Part shown: in pieces, positions 39,028 to 47,708 of the stretch
Position numbering within the stretch: the stretch's first letter is position 1
Layout: each line of letters opens with the position of its first letter
The notes under the pieces: generated by a model
Told to the model about the DNA's origin: nothing
Database searches by the model: none
What the model saw: the letters and a program-made list of their open reading frames with translations, nothing else
Translations under genes and position numbers: made by a program
Source: Myxococcus stipitatus DSM 14675
GTDB taxonomy: Bacteria; Myxococcota; Myxococcia; Myxococcales; Myxococcaceae
Direction of reading: 5' to 3'
DNA length: 64,000 nucleotides
Assembly (NCBI RefSeq): GCF_000331735.1
Contig: NC_020126.1
Coordinates: 1,178,001 to 1,242,000, forward strand

Positions 39028-40278
39028 ATGAGTACTGCTTCCCCCTCGATGGATTCCCCGAACCATGACACCTCGAAGACGACGCCTTCGCTCGTGAAGG
39101 AGCCCGCCGCGCCGCGCTCCCGCGCGAAGAAGGTGCTGCCCGCGCTCCTGGGCCTGGCGCTGGTGGGCGGTGGCGCGCGCTGGCTGGTGTCGCGCGGCCA
39201 CGAGTCCACCGACGACGCCCAGGTGGAGGGCCGCATCGCCAACGTGTCCCCGCGCATCTCCGGCCAGGTGGCCAAGGTGCTGGTGAACGACAACCAGCGC
39301 GTGAAGGCCGGCGAGGTCCTGGTGGAGCTGGACGCCACGGACCTGGAGGCGAAGCTGGAGGTGGCTCGCGCGGACGTGCAGAGCGCGGAGGCGCAGGCGT
39401 CCAACGCGCAGGCGCAGCTGTCCCTCACGGAGGTCAACGCGGGCGCGACGCTGCGGCAGGCCCGAGGCGGCGTGGTGCAGGCGAGCAGCGGCATCAGCTC
39501 GTCCAAGGCGGCGCTGAACCAGGCGCAGGCGGACGTGGTGGCGGCGGAGGCTCGCTTCAAGCTGGCCGACGCGGACCTGTCACGCGTGAAGACGCTGAAG
39601 GCGGAGGGCGCGGTGACGCAGGCGGACCTGGACGCGCGGGAGTCCGCGTATGACCAGTCCAAGGCGGCGCTGGATGTGGCTCGCGCGAAGCTCGCGTCCA
39701 CCGAGGCGGGCGTGCAGGGCTCGTCCGGTGGCCTGGAGACGGCGCAGGGCCGGCTGGCCGCGGCGGAGACGGGGCCGGTGCAGGTGACGGCGGCGCAGGC
39801 GGCGGTGAAGCTGGCCGACGCGAAGCTGAAGCAGGCGCAGGCCGCGCTGCACCTGGCGGAGCTGGCGGTCTCCTACACGAAGGTGCGCGCGCCGGTGGAC
39901 GGCGTGGTGAGCCGCCGCACGGTGGAGCTGGGGCAGATGGTGGGCCCGGAGCGTCCGCTGATGGCGGTGGTGCCGCAGGACGACGTCTGGGTGGTCGCCA
40001 ACTTCAAGGAGGACCAGGTGGGCGAGATGAAGGAGGGGCAGCCCGTGGACGTGACGGTGGATGCGTTCAGCGGCCACTCCTTCAAGGGGCACGTCGACAG
40101 CCTCGCGGGCGCCAGCGGCGCGCGCTTCGCGTTGCTGCCCCCGGACAACGCCTCCGGCAACTTCGTCAAGGTGGTGCAGCGCATCCCGGTGCTCATCCGC
40201 TTCGATGGTGATGCGCAGGGCCTGGCGCTCAAGCCGGGCATGAGCGCCATCGTCACCGTGGACACGAGGAGCAACTAG
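39028..40278 (+). CDS. HlyD/EmrA-type membrane fusion protein
   Basis: 416 residues. A cytoplasmic tail of about 35 residues, one TM segment (VLPALLGLALVGGGARWLV), then a barrel-sandwich half (STDDAQVEGRIANVSPRISGQVAKVLVNDNQRVKAGEVLVELD). A long Ala/Gln-rich coiled-coil hairpin follows (about 110-275), then the second lipoyl half (VRAPVDGVVSRRTVELGQMV) and a beta-barrel. This is the periplasmic adaptor of an EmrAB-type tripartite pump. Start at ATG 39028 rather than the TTG at 39016. The partner gene begins 2 bp after its stop. Confidence 0.92.
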   Translation: MSTASPSMDSPNHDTSKTTPSLVKEPAAPRSRAKKVLPALLGLALVGGGARWLVSRGHESTDDAQVEGRIANVSPRISGQVAKVLVNDNQRVKAGEVLVELDATDLEAKLEVARADVQSAEAQASNAQAQLSLTEVNAGATLRQARGGVVQASSGISSSKAALNQAQADVVAAEARFKLADADLSRVKTLKAEGAVTQADLDARESAYDQSKAALDVARAKLASTEAGVQGSSGGLETAQGRLAAAETGPVQVTAAQAAVKLADAKLKQAQAALHLAELAVSYTKVRAPVDGVVSRRTVELGQMVGPERPLMAVVPQDDVWVVANFKEDQVGEMKEGQPVDVTVDAFSGHSFKGHVDSLAGASGARFALLPPDNASGNFVKVVQRIPVLIRFDGDAQGLALKPGMSAIVTVDTRSN

Positions 40279-40280
40279 TC

Positions 40281-41822
40281 GTGAAGGGTGAGGTCATCAC
40301 CGGCTCGAAGGCCGGTATCACCATCGCCGCCATGGCCGCGGCGCTGATGTCCGTGCTGGACATCTCCATCGTCAACGTCGCGCTCAGTGACATCCGCGCG
40401 AGCTTTGGCACGCCGTTGGACCAGATTGCCTGGGTGTCCACCGGCTACATGATGGCCAACGTGGTCGTCATCCCGATGACGGGCTGGCTCCAGCGCCGCT
40501 TCGGCTTCCGGCGCTACTTCACCGCGTCCATCCTCATGTTCACCGCGGCCAGCGTGCTGTGCGGCCTGGCGTGGAACCTGCCGTCGCTGGTGCTCTTCCG
40601 CATCCTCCAAGGCGTGGGCGGCGGCGCCATCATCCCCACGTCGCAGGCCATCCTCTTCGCGCGCTATCCCCAGAAGGAGCACGGCATGGCCGGCGCGCTC
40701 TTCGGCCTGGGCGCGGTGACGGGGCCGCTCTTGGGGCCCACCGTGGGCGGGATGCTCATCGAGGTGGCGAGCTGGCACTGGATATTCCTCATCAACCTGC
40801 CGGTGGGCCTGTTCGCCGCGTACATGGCGTGGCGTCACATCGAGCAGGAGGACTTCCAGCCCTCCACGGACCGCGTGGACCGCTGGGGCATCGCGCTCTT
40901 GGCGGTGGGCATGGCCGCGCTCCAGTTCGTGCTGGAGGAGGGGACTCGCGAGGACTGGTTCGACAGCATGAAGATCACCGTGCTCGCGGTGATAGCGGGC
41001 GTGGCGCTCATCACGTTCATCGTCCATGAGCTGGAGACACCCCAGCCGGTGGTGGACTTGCGCGTGTTCGCCAACCGCTCCTACGCGGCGGCGACCGGCG
41101 TCAACTTCCTCATCGGCACGGCGCTGTTCGGCGGCTCGTTCCTGTTCAGCCTCTTCTGCGGCACGGTGATGCGCTACTCGGCGCTCGACATCGGGCTGGT
41201 GTTCCTCAAGGGCAGCGCCATCCAGTTGCTGCTGATGCCGCTCATCGGCCGCTTCGGGGGCAAGGTGGACGGACGCCTGCTCGTGGGCCTGGGCATCATC
41301 GGCATGAGCTTCTCGCTGTGGACCAACGGCCACCTGACGAGCACGGCGGACGAGGCGGCGCTGATTACCCCCGTGTTCATCCGCGCCTGCTCCATGGGCT
41401 TCATCTTCGTGCCCCTGTCGGTGATGGCGCTCAGCAACCTGCGGCCGGACCAGCGCGGCAACGCGGCGGGGTTGTTCAACCTGACGCGCGAGCTGGGTGG
41501 GTCCATCGGCACGGCGTGGATGAGCAGCGCGCTCAACCGGCTGACGAAGGTGAACACCACGGCGCTCTCCTCGCACGTGGATGTGTATGGACAGGTGACG
41601 CAGGAGCAACTCGCCGGCCTCAAGGCCACGGTCGCCGCGCGGGTGACGGACCCCTTGGCCGCCGCCTACGGCCTCATGGGGCAGCGCATCAACCTGCAAG
41701 CGCTGGTGCGCGCCTTCAACGCCAACTTCACCGTGCTCACCGCCATCTTCGCCTGCTCGCTGGTGCTGGTGGTGATGCTGCGGCGCGCGAACCCCGGCGT
41801 GAAGGTGGAGGGCGCTCACTAG
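40281..41822 (+). CDS. EmrB/QacA-family (DHA2) drug efflux transporter, 14 TM
   Basis: 513 residues starting with GTG 40281 (GAGGAG upstream within the end of the adaptor gene). Major facilitator motifs: DISIVNVALSDI in TM1, WLQRRFGFRRYF loop 2-3, RILQGVGGGAIIPTSQA (motif B with Arg), and the antiporter motif C GLGAVTGPLLGPTVGGMLI. Fourteen predicted TM segments make it a DHA2 proton-driven exporter. With the adaptor and MarR regulator it forms a standard multidrug efflux unit. A strong terminator follows at 41852. Confidence 0.93.
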   Translation: MKGEVITGSKAGITIAAMAAALMSVLDISIVNVALSDIRASFGTPLDQIAWVSTGYMMANVVVIPMTGWLQRRFGFRRYFTASILMFTAASVLCGLAWNLPSLVLFRILQGVGGGAIIPTSQAILFARYPQKEHGMAGALFGLGAVTGPLLGPTVGGMLIEVASWHWIFLINLPVGLFAAYMAWRHIEQEDFQPSTDRVDRWGIALLAVGMAALQFVLEEGTREDWFDSMKITVLAVIAGVALITFIVHELETPQPVVDLRVFANRSYAAATGVNFLIGTALFGGSFLFSLFCGTVMRYSALDIGLVFLKGSAIQLLLMPLIGRFGGKVDGRLLVGLGIIGMSFSLWTNGHLTSTADEAALITPVFIRACSMGFIFVPLSVMALSNLRPDQRGNAAGLFNLTRELGGSIGTAWMSSALNRLTKVNTTALSSHVDVYGQVTQEQLAGLKATVAARVTDPLAAAYGLMGQRINLQALVRAFNANFTVLTAIFACSLVLVVMLRRANPGVKVEGAH

Positions 41823-41851
41823 CGCCGTCCCCACCGAGGCGTCTGTGGAAG

Positions 41852-41890
41852 AGAAGCGGGTCCGCCCTCGACGAGAGCGGACCCGCTTCT
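41852..41890. terminator. Strong bidirectional terminator
   Basis: A perfect 14-bp stem (41852-41865 with 41877-41890, AGAAGCGGGTCCGC arm) with an 11-base loop and a short T-rich run (TTCTTGTTG) on the right. It separates the efflux operon from the convergent polysaccharide lyase gene. Confidence 0.85.
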
Positions 41891-41917
41891 TGTTGCGACG
41901 TGTCGTCCTCGAGCGCT

Positions 41918-42955
41918 TCAGCGCCGCGAGACGCGGACCTCGGCGGCCTTGCGTCGGCGTCCCAGCAGGGCGAGCGCCAGCAGCACCGTGGCCGCGATGA
42001 ACGGCGCGCCGCCGGTGGACGTGGAGCCGCAGCCGCTGCCGCCGGGCTTGGGATTCTCCCGGTCGTCGTTGTTCACCACGCCCGTGCCCGGGGTGCCGGG
42101 GTTGGTGGGCGTGGGCACGCTGATGACCGGCGGCGTGGGATTCGGAGCCGGCGTAGGCGTCGGGTCCGGAGCCGGCGGGGGCGTCGGTTCAGGAGTCGGC
42201 GTCGGCGTCGGCTCTGGAGTCGGCGGCGGAGGCGGAGGCATGACGTCCTCCAGCGCGGTGCTCATGACGAAGCCGTCGTGGTACACGCTGGCCTCGGGCT
42301 TGATGCTGTCCTCGCGATACAGGCCGAGCTTCAGGTAGTTCATCTCGCTGCCGTACTGCGTGGCGCCCATCGTCTTGGGCAGCACCAGCTTCCCGTTGTG
42401 CCAGAGCTGCACGAAGCCCACCTTGGGGTTGGCGGACCACTTCACCTGAAGCACGAAGTCGTGCCACTGGCCTCGGGACAGCGGGCCCTCCCAGGGGATG
42501 GGGCCGTCCGCTCCCCCCACGCGCAGGTGCATCCGGTCCCCGCGCACGAAGAACTCCAGCGGCGGCGAGCCACAGCAGCCTTCCTGGTGCCACTGCGCGA
42601 ACACCTGCCAGCCGTCGGAGAGCGGGTAGTTGCTGGGGAACAACGTGCTCCACTTGTAGAAGTACGTCGAGCCGGTCTTCTCTTCACTGATGTAGAGCAG
42701 CTCGTTGCGGTTGCCGCTGGCGCCGATGGGGTCATCCCCTTGGCGGACCGTGGCCTTCAGCGCGTAGCGGCCCTCTCGCACCACGTCCGTCACCACCTGC
42801 AGGCGGCTGTTGGAGACGCTTTGCGTTCGCGTCCACTGCGAAAGGTTGCCGGTCTCGAAGTCGCCCTTCCACACCACGCTCGCGGACGCGAGGGAGGGGG
42901 CAAGCAACGCCAGGGCTGCGAGTCGAAGGGATGGGGTCAAACAGGGTCCTTTCAT
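41918..42955 (-). CDS. Secreted polysaccharide lyase-like protein with MYXO-CTERM-type anchor
   Basis: 345 residues. Signal peptide (MKGPCLTPSLRLAALALLAPSLASA); an alternative start 18 bases upstream gives MRRQPGMKG. A jelly-roll domain of about 215 residues begins WKGDFETGNLSQW and includes RNELLYISEEKTGSTYFYKWSTLFPS, FAQWHQEG and GQWHDFVLQVKWS, as in heparin-lyase-I-like/PF14099 polysaccharide lyases. A Pro/Thr-rich linker (PEPTPTPTPEP) of about 60 residues leads to a C-terminal GSGCGSTSTGG, a hydrophobic helix and RRRK. This is the MYXO-CTERM type of sorting signal, whose cysteine is processed by a myxosortase to place proteins on the cell surface. Substrate unknown. Confidence 0.85.
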   Translation of the reverse strand: MKGPCLTPSLRLAALALLAPSLASASVVWKGDFETGNLSQWTRTQSVSNSRLQVVTDVVREGRYALKATVRQGDDPIGASGNRNELLYISEEKTGSTYFYKWSTLFPSNYPLSDGWQVFAQWHQEGCCGSPPLEFFVRGDRMHLRVGGADGPIPWEGPLSRGQWHDFVLQVKWSANPKVGFVQLWHNGKLVLPKTMGATQYGSEMNYLKLGLYREDSIKPEASVYHDGFVMSTALEDVMPPPPPPTPEPTPTPTPEPTPPPAPDPTPTPAPNPTPPVISVPTPTNPGTPGTGVVNNDDRENPKPGGSGCGSTSTGGAPFIAATVLLALALLGRRRKAAEVRVSRR

Positions 42956-43445
42956 TCCGGGTTGGCGGCGCATGGGACACCCGGGCGGCCAAACTGCTTC
43001 CCGCTCGAGCCCGCCCGCCAACCCCCACTCGCTCATGCGTCCGGTCCGCCGCTCGTGGGGGAACGCGGAGGCGCCGCGCTCGTGCCGTCGCTTGCCTCGC
43101 GAGTTCTGACGCAGTGATTCCCGGGGGATGGACGCACGGCGTCAGGGTGGGTGCCTGAGCCACTTCGCCTCAGGTACCGCTGGGTCCCCCTCCGGCCTGA
43201 CTCCGCGCCGCTGCGTCGCATGCCCGGTCTCATGCGCGCATCGCGCGGGATTCATTCCGCGGATTTATTTCGCGCGAGGACTCGCGGGCGTGTCCGTTCG
43301 TACAGGGCAGGTGTGAACCATGGGACGCCTGTGTCTTCGGCGCCCGATGTCGGGATTCACGCGAAAGTCGGCGCCGAGGGGAGGGTTGGTGTAGAACCCG
43401 ACAGGTGGGTGGCTGCCTGGGGAGGCAGGCACCCGAGGGGGCAGC
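42956..43445. other. 490-bp intergenic region between the lyase and CHAT genes
   Basis: Divergent promoter region with no convincing gene. AT-richer islands occur near 43255-43275. The only clear structure is a hairpin at 43407-43434 next to the CHAT gene ribosome site. No sigma-54 match or known riboswitch seen. Confidence 0.6.
43407..43434 (+). promoter_or_regulatory. Leader hairpin directly before the CHAT-protease ribosome site
   Basis: GGGTGGCTGCCT (43407-43418) pairs with AGGCAGGCACCC (43423-43434) with one G-G mismatch and a GGGG loop. The purine-rich ribosome site GAGGGGG starts at the next base and the ATG is at 43446. A strong stem touching the ribosome site may limit translation or be a regulated structure. 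Confidence 0.5.
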
Positions 43446-46196
43446 ATGTTGAAGTCGGCTTCTGACAAGGCGTGGGCCGTGGCGTTGGTCGCGCCCGTGC
43501 TTGTCGTGACGTTCCTGCTCGCGCGGACGCCGTCGGGAGGCGGTGGAGTCGAGCCCCGCTTCTGGGCCGAGCGCCGCGCCGTCGCGCGCATCGAAGCCCG
43601 GCTCACCTATCCCGAAGCGGACCGCTATCGCCCCCGTGTGTCGGCCGGTGGGTGTCTGGTTCCTCCCGAGCCCATTCCCTTGAAGGAACTGGCCCGCCTG
43701 GAAGCGGATGGGAACTGGGCGGGCATCGCCGCCGCCTATGGGCTGCAAGGAGAGTGGAACCAGGCGGGCTCCTTCCTCGCGCGGATGTCCTCCTCTCCGG
43801 ACCGCGACAGTGATTTGGCCGCGGTGCACCTGTCCCGCGGCGCGCATGAGCAGGCGTTGCAGTTGCTCGATGGCGTGCTGGCCTCCCATCCCCGACATGC
43901 CCAGGCGCTGTGGAACCGCGCGCTGGTGCTGCGGGACATGGGCCTCACGATGAAGGCGGCGGAGACCTTCGAGAAGGTGGCCGCGCTCGGTGAGCAGGGC
44001 TGGAGCCGCGAGGCCCGGGCTCACGCGGTGACGCTGCGCGAGGAGACGATGGAGCGCGCGCGGAAGTGGCGCGGGGCTCGCGACGCGACGCTGGCGCTGC
44101 TGGAGGACTCGAATGCGCCCCTGCCGCTCCAGGAGGCCCGCCAGAGTCCGGGCGTGGTGCGGCAGCACTTCTACGACGTGGTCCGCGCGTCGCCGTCGAA
44201 GGAGCGCGCGCTGTCGCTGATGCCGCTGGCGCGCGAGCTGGACCGCATCCAGGGGGGCTCCTCGCTGGGCGACTACGTGACGCGCGTGGCGGCGCGGGAC
44301 TTCGCGCGCCGGGGGCAGCTGGCGAAGGGCTACGCGGAGCTCGTGCGCAAGCGCGCCACCGCGCCCGAGTCCCTGGTGGAGTCGGTGCGGGCCTCCGGCG
44401 AGGACGACCTCTTCGTGGGCCTGGCGCTGCACAACAAGGCCGCGCTGCGCTACCTGCCGGACCTCCTGGCCCGAGGCCAGCGCGACCAGGACTCCTGGCT
44501 CAACCTCTTCCTGGAGCGCGAGCAGGCCCGCAAGGAGATGGCGGACGGCGAGTGGTGGAAGGCCGAGCAGCGCCTGTTCAACGCGCTCCAGCGCTGCCGC
44601 GAGGGCGCGTTCTCCGCTCGCTGCGTGGAGCTGGAGGTCCGCCTGGGCATCCTCTATGGCGACTTGCGGCGGCTGACGGAGGCCGAGCAGCACGTGCGCA
44701 CCGCGTGGTCCTGGGCGCGGCAGCTCCACGAGTGGGAGCTGGAGCTCACCTCGCTGGAGGTGCTCGTCCACATCTCCCGCGACCGCAGCGACTTCTCCAG
44801 CGCGCTGGCCTACGTGGAGGAGTGGTCCGCGCGCGGAGGCCGCTCGCCCAACTGCTACTGGCCTCACATCAACCAGGCCCACACGTACTACCTGGCCCTG
44901 CGCCCGGAGGCCGCGCGGGCCTCGCTGGACGCCGCGGCCGCGTGCCCCGAGGCGACGCTGGACCTGATGTACGGCGCCACGTTCGCGGAGCTGTCCCGCG
45001 CCACGCTGGACCCGAAGGACGTGGAGCGGCTGCGCCACGCGCTGGACGTCGCGCGCGCCACCAACCCCATGCCCGGTGACGCCGTCTACGCGCGCTACAT
45101 CGAGGGCCGCTTCGCACTGGACCGGGAGCATGCGCGGGGCGTGGAGCTGCTCACGCAGGCCATCGAGGACGCGCGCAAGCTGCCCTCCTCCGACACGCTG
45201 GCGCGAGAGGCGTGGACGCTGAGCTACTCCTCGCTCGTCACCGACGCGGGGCGCACGGGCGACTTCGCGCGGGTGCTGGAGCTGATGGCGGGGCAGCTGG
45301 GCACGCAGGTCCCCAAGACGTGTGCGCTGGCCGCCGCCGTACACAACGAGCGCTCCGTGGCCGTGGCGCGTGGCCCGGGCGGTGAGCTGGTGGGGGACTA
45401 CCAGGGAGACCGCAAGGCGCCCTTCGCGGACAGCCCCAGCACGCAGCTGGTCCCGGAGCCCGTGCGCCGCGCGCTCAAGGGCTGCCCCCAGGTGGAGGTG
45501 CTCGCGTGGGCGCCTGTCTTCGGCCGCACGGACCTGCTGCCCTCGGACCTGCCATGGAGCTTCCGCATGGGGAAGGCGGCGGCGCCCTCGGTGGGAGGCG
45601 CGGCGTCACGCCGGCTGGTGGTCTCCAGCGTGGAGGCGCCCTCGCTCCTGCAGCTGCCCCGGCTGCCCACGTGGACACCGCCCGCGGATGAGCCGGAGCC
45701 CGCGGCGCTGGAGCTGCTGACGGGCTCGGATGCCACGCCCTCGCGCGTGCTCTCCAGCATGTCGGACGCGACCGAAATCGAGATTCACGCGCACGGCATC
45801 AGCGACCCGGTCCTCTCCGATGCGTCGCTGGTGGTGCTGTCCCCCGAGGGGAACGGCCGCTATGCGCTGACGGCCGACATCGTGCGGAGGCAGAAGCTCG
45901 CGGGCTCGCCGCTGGTGTTCCTGGCGGCGTGCAGCGCGGGGCGGCTGGCGTCCACCACCACGCATGAGCCCTTCAGCCTGCCGGCCGCCTTCATCGAGGC
46001 GGGCGCTCGCGCGGTGCTCGCGTCCACCGTGGACATCCCGGATGCGGCGGGGCGCTTCTTCGAAGGGGTGCGCCAGCGCATCCGAGGCGGCGCCGCGCCC
46101 GCGGTGGCCCTGCGGGACGAGCGCAACAAGTGGCTGGCGCGGGATGCTCGCAACAGCTGGACGCACCACGTGCTGCTGGTGGAGACGTCCGACTGA
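43446..46196 (+). CDS. Membrane-anchored TPR-CHAT caspase-like protease
   Basis: 916 residues. One N-terminal TM segment (about 9-27, AWAVALVAPVLVVTFLLA), then about 600 residues of TPR-type helical repeats (for example QALWNRALVLRDMGLTMKAAETF). A C-terminal CHAT domain (about 650-916) follows. The expected catalytic dyad is visible: His781 (or 783) in EIEIHAHGI and Cys829 in VFLAACSAGRL. CHAT domains are clan CD cysteine peptidases related to separase and caspases. With the N-terminus inside, TPR and protease would face the periplasm. The TPR half is paralogous to the outer part of the anti-sigma factor at 48263. It is convergent with the JmjC-like gene, 2 bp apart. A leader hairpin abuts its ribosome site. 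Confidence 0.9.
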   Translation: MLKSASDKAWAVALVAPVLVVTFLLARTPSGGGGVEPRFWAERRAVARIEARLTYPEADRYRPRVSAGGCLVPPEPIPLKELARLEADGNWAGIAAAYGLQGEWNQAGSFLARMSSSPDRDSDLAAVHLSRGAHEQALQLLDGVLASHPRHAQALWNRALVLRDMGLTMKAAETFEKVAALGEQGWSREARAHAVTLREETMERARKWRGARDATLALLEDSNAPLPLQEARQSPGVVRQHFYDVVRASPSKERALSLMPLARELDRIQGGSSLGDYVTRVAARDFARRGQLAKGYAELVRKRATAPESLVESVRASGEDDLFVGLALHNKAALRYLPDLLARGQRDQDSWLNLFLEREQARKEMADGEWWKAEQRLFNALQRCREGAFSARCVELEVRLGILYGDLRRLTEAEQHVRTAWSWARQLHEWELELTSLEVLVHISRDRSDFSSALAYVEEWSARGGRSPNCYWPHINQAHTYYLALRPEAARASLDAAAACPEATLDLMYGATFAELSRATLDPKDVERLRHALDVARATNPMPGDAVYARYIEGRFALDREHARGVELLTQAIEDARKLPSSDTLAREAWTLSYSSLVTDAGRTGDFARVLELMAGQLGTQVPKTCALAAAVHNERSVAVARGPGGELVGDYQGDRKAPFADSPSTQLVPEPVRRALKGCPQVEVLAWAPVFGRTDLLPSDLPWSFRMGKAAAPSVGGAASRRLVVSSVEAPSLLQLPRLPTWTPPADEPEPAALELLTGSDATPSRVLSSMSDATEIEIHAHGISDPVLSDASLVVLSPEGNGRYALTADIVRRQKLAGSPLVFLAACSAGRLASTTTHEPFSLPAAFIEAGARAVLASTVDIPDAAGRFFEGVRQRIRGGAAPAVALRDERNKWLARDARNSWTHHVLLVETSD

Positions 46197-46198
46197 CG

Positions 46199-47209
46199 TC
46201 AGTGGGGCGTGGGCAGGTAGGTGTTCCCCTGCGGCACGAGGAAGTGGTGGAAGGTGACGGACGCGCTCACGTCGAGCGCGCGCACCCAGTGCCACCAGCC
46301 CACGGGGATGAAGACGAGGTCGCCGGGCTCCAGCACCGCCTCCACCACGTGCGCCTCCGAGTACAGCGGGAAGCGGTCCGCGTCCGGCTGCGCCGCGTCC
46401 ACGTGGCTGAAGGTGCCGTAGCGCGGGTACATCAGGTGGCGCTGGAACGACGGGATGAGCTTGATGTGCTTGCGCCCCATCACCTGCGCCAGGAGCACGT
46501 TCATGTTGTCGTGGTGCAGCGGGGTGACGGTGCCCGCGGGGCCCAGCAGCAGCGTCATCATGTCCGGCCGCAGCTGCGCGTCGATGATGTCGCGCGGCGC
46601 CCGCACGTCGTCCCGCAGCGGCTTGAGGCCGTCGCGCTGCCAGTTCTCGTTGCGCGGCACCATGTAGTAGTCGTTCGTCTCTCCGCCCGTCGCCACGCGG
46701 TGCACATAGTCGCGAAAGCGCATCGTCTCGCGGTGCTTCTCGGGCTCTGGCGCGTGGTCCGGGTTCGACTCCCGCCGCGTCATCACCTCCACCTCCGCGT
46801 CCCCCGAGCGCTCGGCCAGGTAGGGCAAGGTCCACCGCCCCAGGGCCGGCCAATCCTTCATCAACCCTGTCAGCACCACGGGCCGGTGGCCGAAGTAGTA
46901 GCGAGAGAAGAACTCCTCACCCGACAGGTCTTCCCGCCGCTCCACCGCCGTGTGTCGTCCTGATTGCCGATGCAGCGAGCTGTAGACGTCCATCACGGAC
47001 TCCATCCACCCGTAGCGCCGCCCCACGCGCTGGCACGCCTGGAAGAAAGGATGCGCCTCCACCCGAGCGACCTCCTCCTTCGCCACCTCTTCGCCCACGC
47101 CCGCGCCCACCAACGCCTGGCAGGCTTCTTCCCGAGTCACGCCCAGCGCCAGGTTCTCCACCAGCCAGACCTGCCACTCCAAAGCCAATCGGGATGTTTC
47201 CGCGCTCAT
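46199..47209 (-). CDS. JmjC/cupin-8-type Fe(II)/2-oxoglutarate dioxygenase
   Basis: 336 residues, soluble. An N-terminal helical segment of about 85 residues precedes the cupin-8 region beginning FFSRYYFGHRPVVLTGLMKDWPA. Metal ligands fit HxD in TPLHHDNMN and the distal His in GWWHWV; KHIKLIP and EPGDLVFIPVGWWH are typical of FIH/JMJD-like hydroxylases. These enzymes hydroxylate protein side chains, or act on tRNA or small molecules in some groups; the target here is unknown. The nearest divergent gene encodes a 58-residue protein, 148 bp away. Confidence 0.9.
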   Translation of the reverse strand: MSAETSRLALEWQVWLVENLALGVTREEACQALVGAGVGEEVAKEEVARVEAHPFFQACQRVGRRYGWMESVMDVYSSLHRQSGRHTAVERREDLSGEEFFSRYYFGHRPVVLTGLMKDWPALGRWTLPYLAERSGDAEVEVMTRRESNPDHAPEPEKHRETMRFRDYVHRVATGGETNDYYMVPRNENWQRDGLKPLRDDVRAPRDIIDAQLRPDMMTLLLGPAGTVTPLHHDNMNVLLAQVMGRKHIKLIPSFQRHLMYPRYGTFSHVDAAQPDADRFPLYSEAHVVEAVLEPGDLVFIPVGWWHWVRALDVSASVTFHHFLVPQGNTYLPTPH

Positions 47210-47357
47210 TTAGAAATCCTTGGATTCCAAGACCCAATCCACCCCCCTGCCTCTCACGGATTGGCAGCGGAGCATGGTAAGGACGATGACAGTTCCAACG
47301 TTTCATCCACCAGCAACTTGTCCGTGCTGCCTGTATCTCAGCACGAGGAGCGAGCGC

Positions 47358-47534
47358 ATGACGCCGGGTTCAACGCCGTCCCTGAGTGCCAATGCCGTCG
47401 AGTCGAGCGCGGCGGACGCCCACGTGAAGAACAACTACGTGGATTGCGCCACCAACGTAGGCGTGCAGCGGGCGCGGAAGCCCCTGCCGATGCCCTCCAC
47501 GCCCGCACTGTCCACCGCCCCGCAGGCGCGCTAG
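47358..47534 (+). CDS. Small protein of 58 residues, unknown function
   Basis: ATG 47358 has a strong GAGGAG seven bases upstream. The product starts MTPGSTPSLSANAVESS, has a central HVKNNYVDCATNVGVQRARK with the only cysteine, and ends in a Pro/Ser/Thr/Ala-rich tail. No signal peptide. The good ribosome site and a hairpin after the stop support a real gene. It sits between the JmjC-like gene and the ECF sigma gene. It could be a modified peptide, a small regulator or an adaptor; no family recognised. Confidence 0.55.
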   Translation: MTPGSTPSLSANAVESSAADAHVKNNYVDCATNVGVQRARKPLPMPSTPALSTAPQAR

Positions 47535-47553
47535 GCCCCCGGGTTGTGGCAGC

Positions 47554-47616
47554 GGGGCCGTTTGGCCCCACCGTGGAGATCCATGCCCGGACGGGAACGA
47601 CCCCCCTTCCGGGCAT
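47554..47616 (+). terminator. Two hairpins after the 58-residue protein gene
   Basis: First stem GGGGCC/GGCCCC (47554-47569, GTTT loop), second stem ATGCCCGGA/TCCGGGCAT (47583-47591 with 47608-47616). A run of six T at 47639-47644 comes 22 bases later. Probably separates the small gene from the sigma operon; the promoter of the sigma operon should lie in 47617-47700, where TTGACA (47671) is the only box I can name. Confidence 0.55.
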
Positions 47617-47708
47617 CTGCTTGTCTGTGTCCTTGCACTTTTTTCTCAAGGAACAGGCGGCTTCACGTCTTTGACAGGGAAACCCGCCAAGCGAGCATGT
47701 AGGACAAA

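Noticed and set aside
47650..47670. GGAAC and CGTC near the sigma gene as an ECF autoregulated promoter
   Set aside because: The boxes are only 11 bases apart, too short for an ECF promoter (about 15-17), and the same pair is not seen before the CHAT gene.
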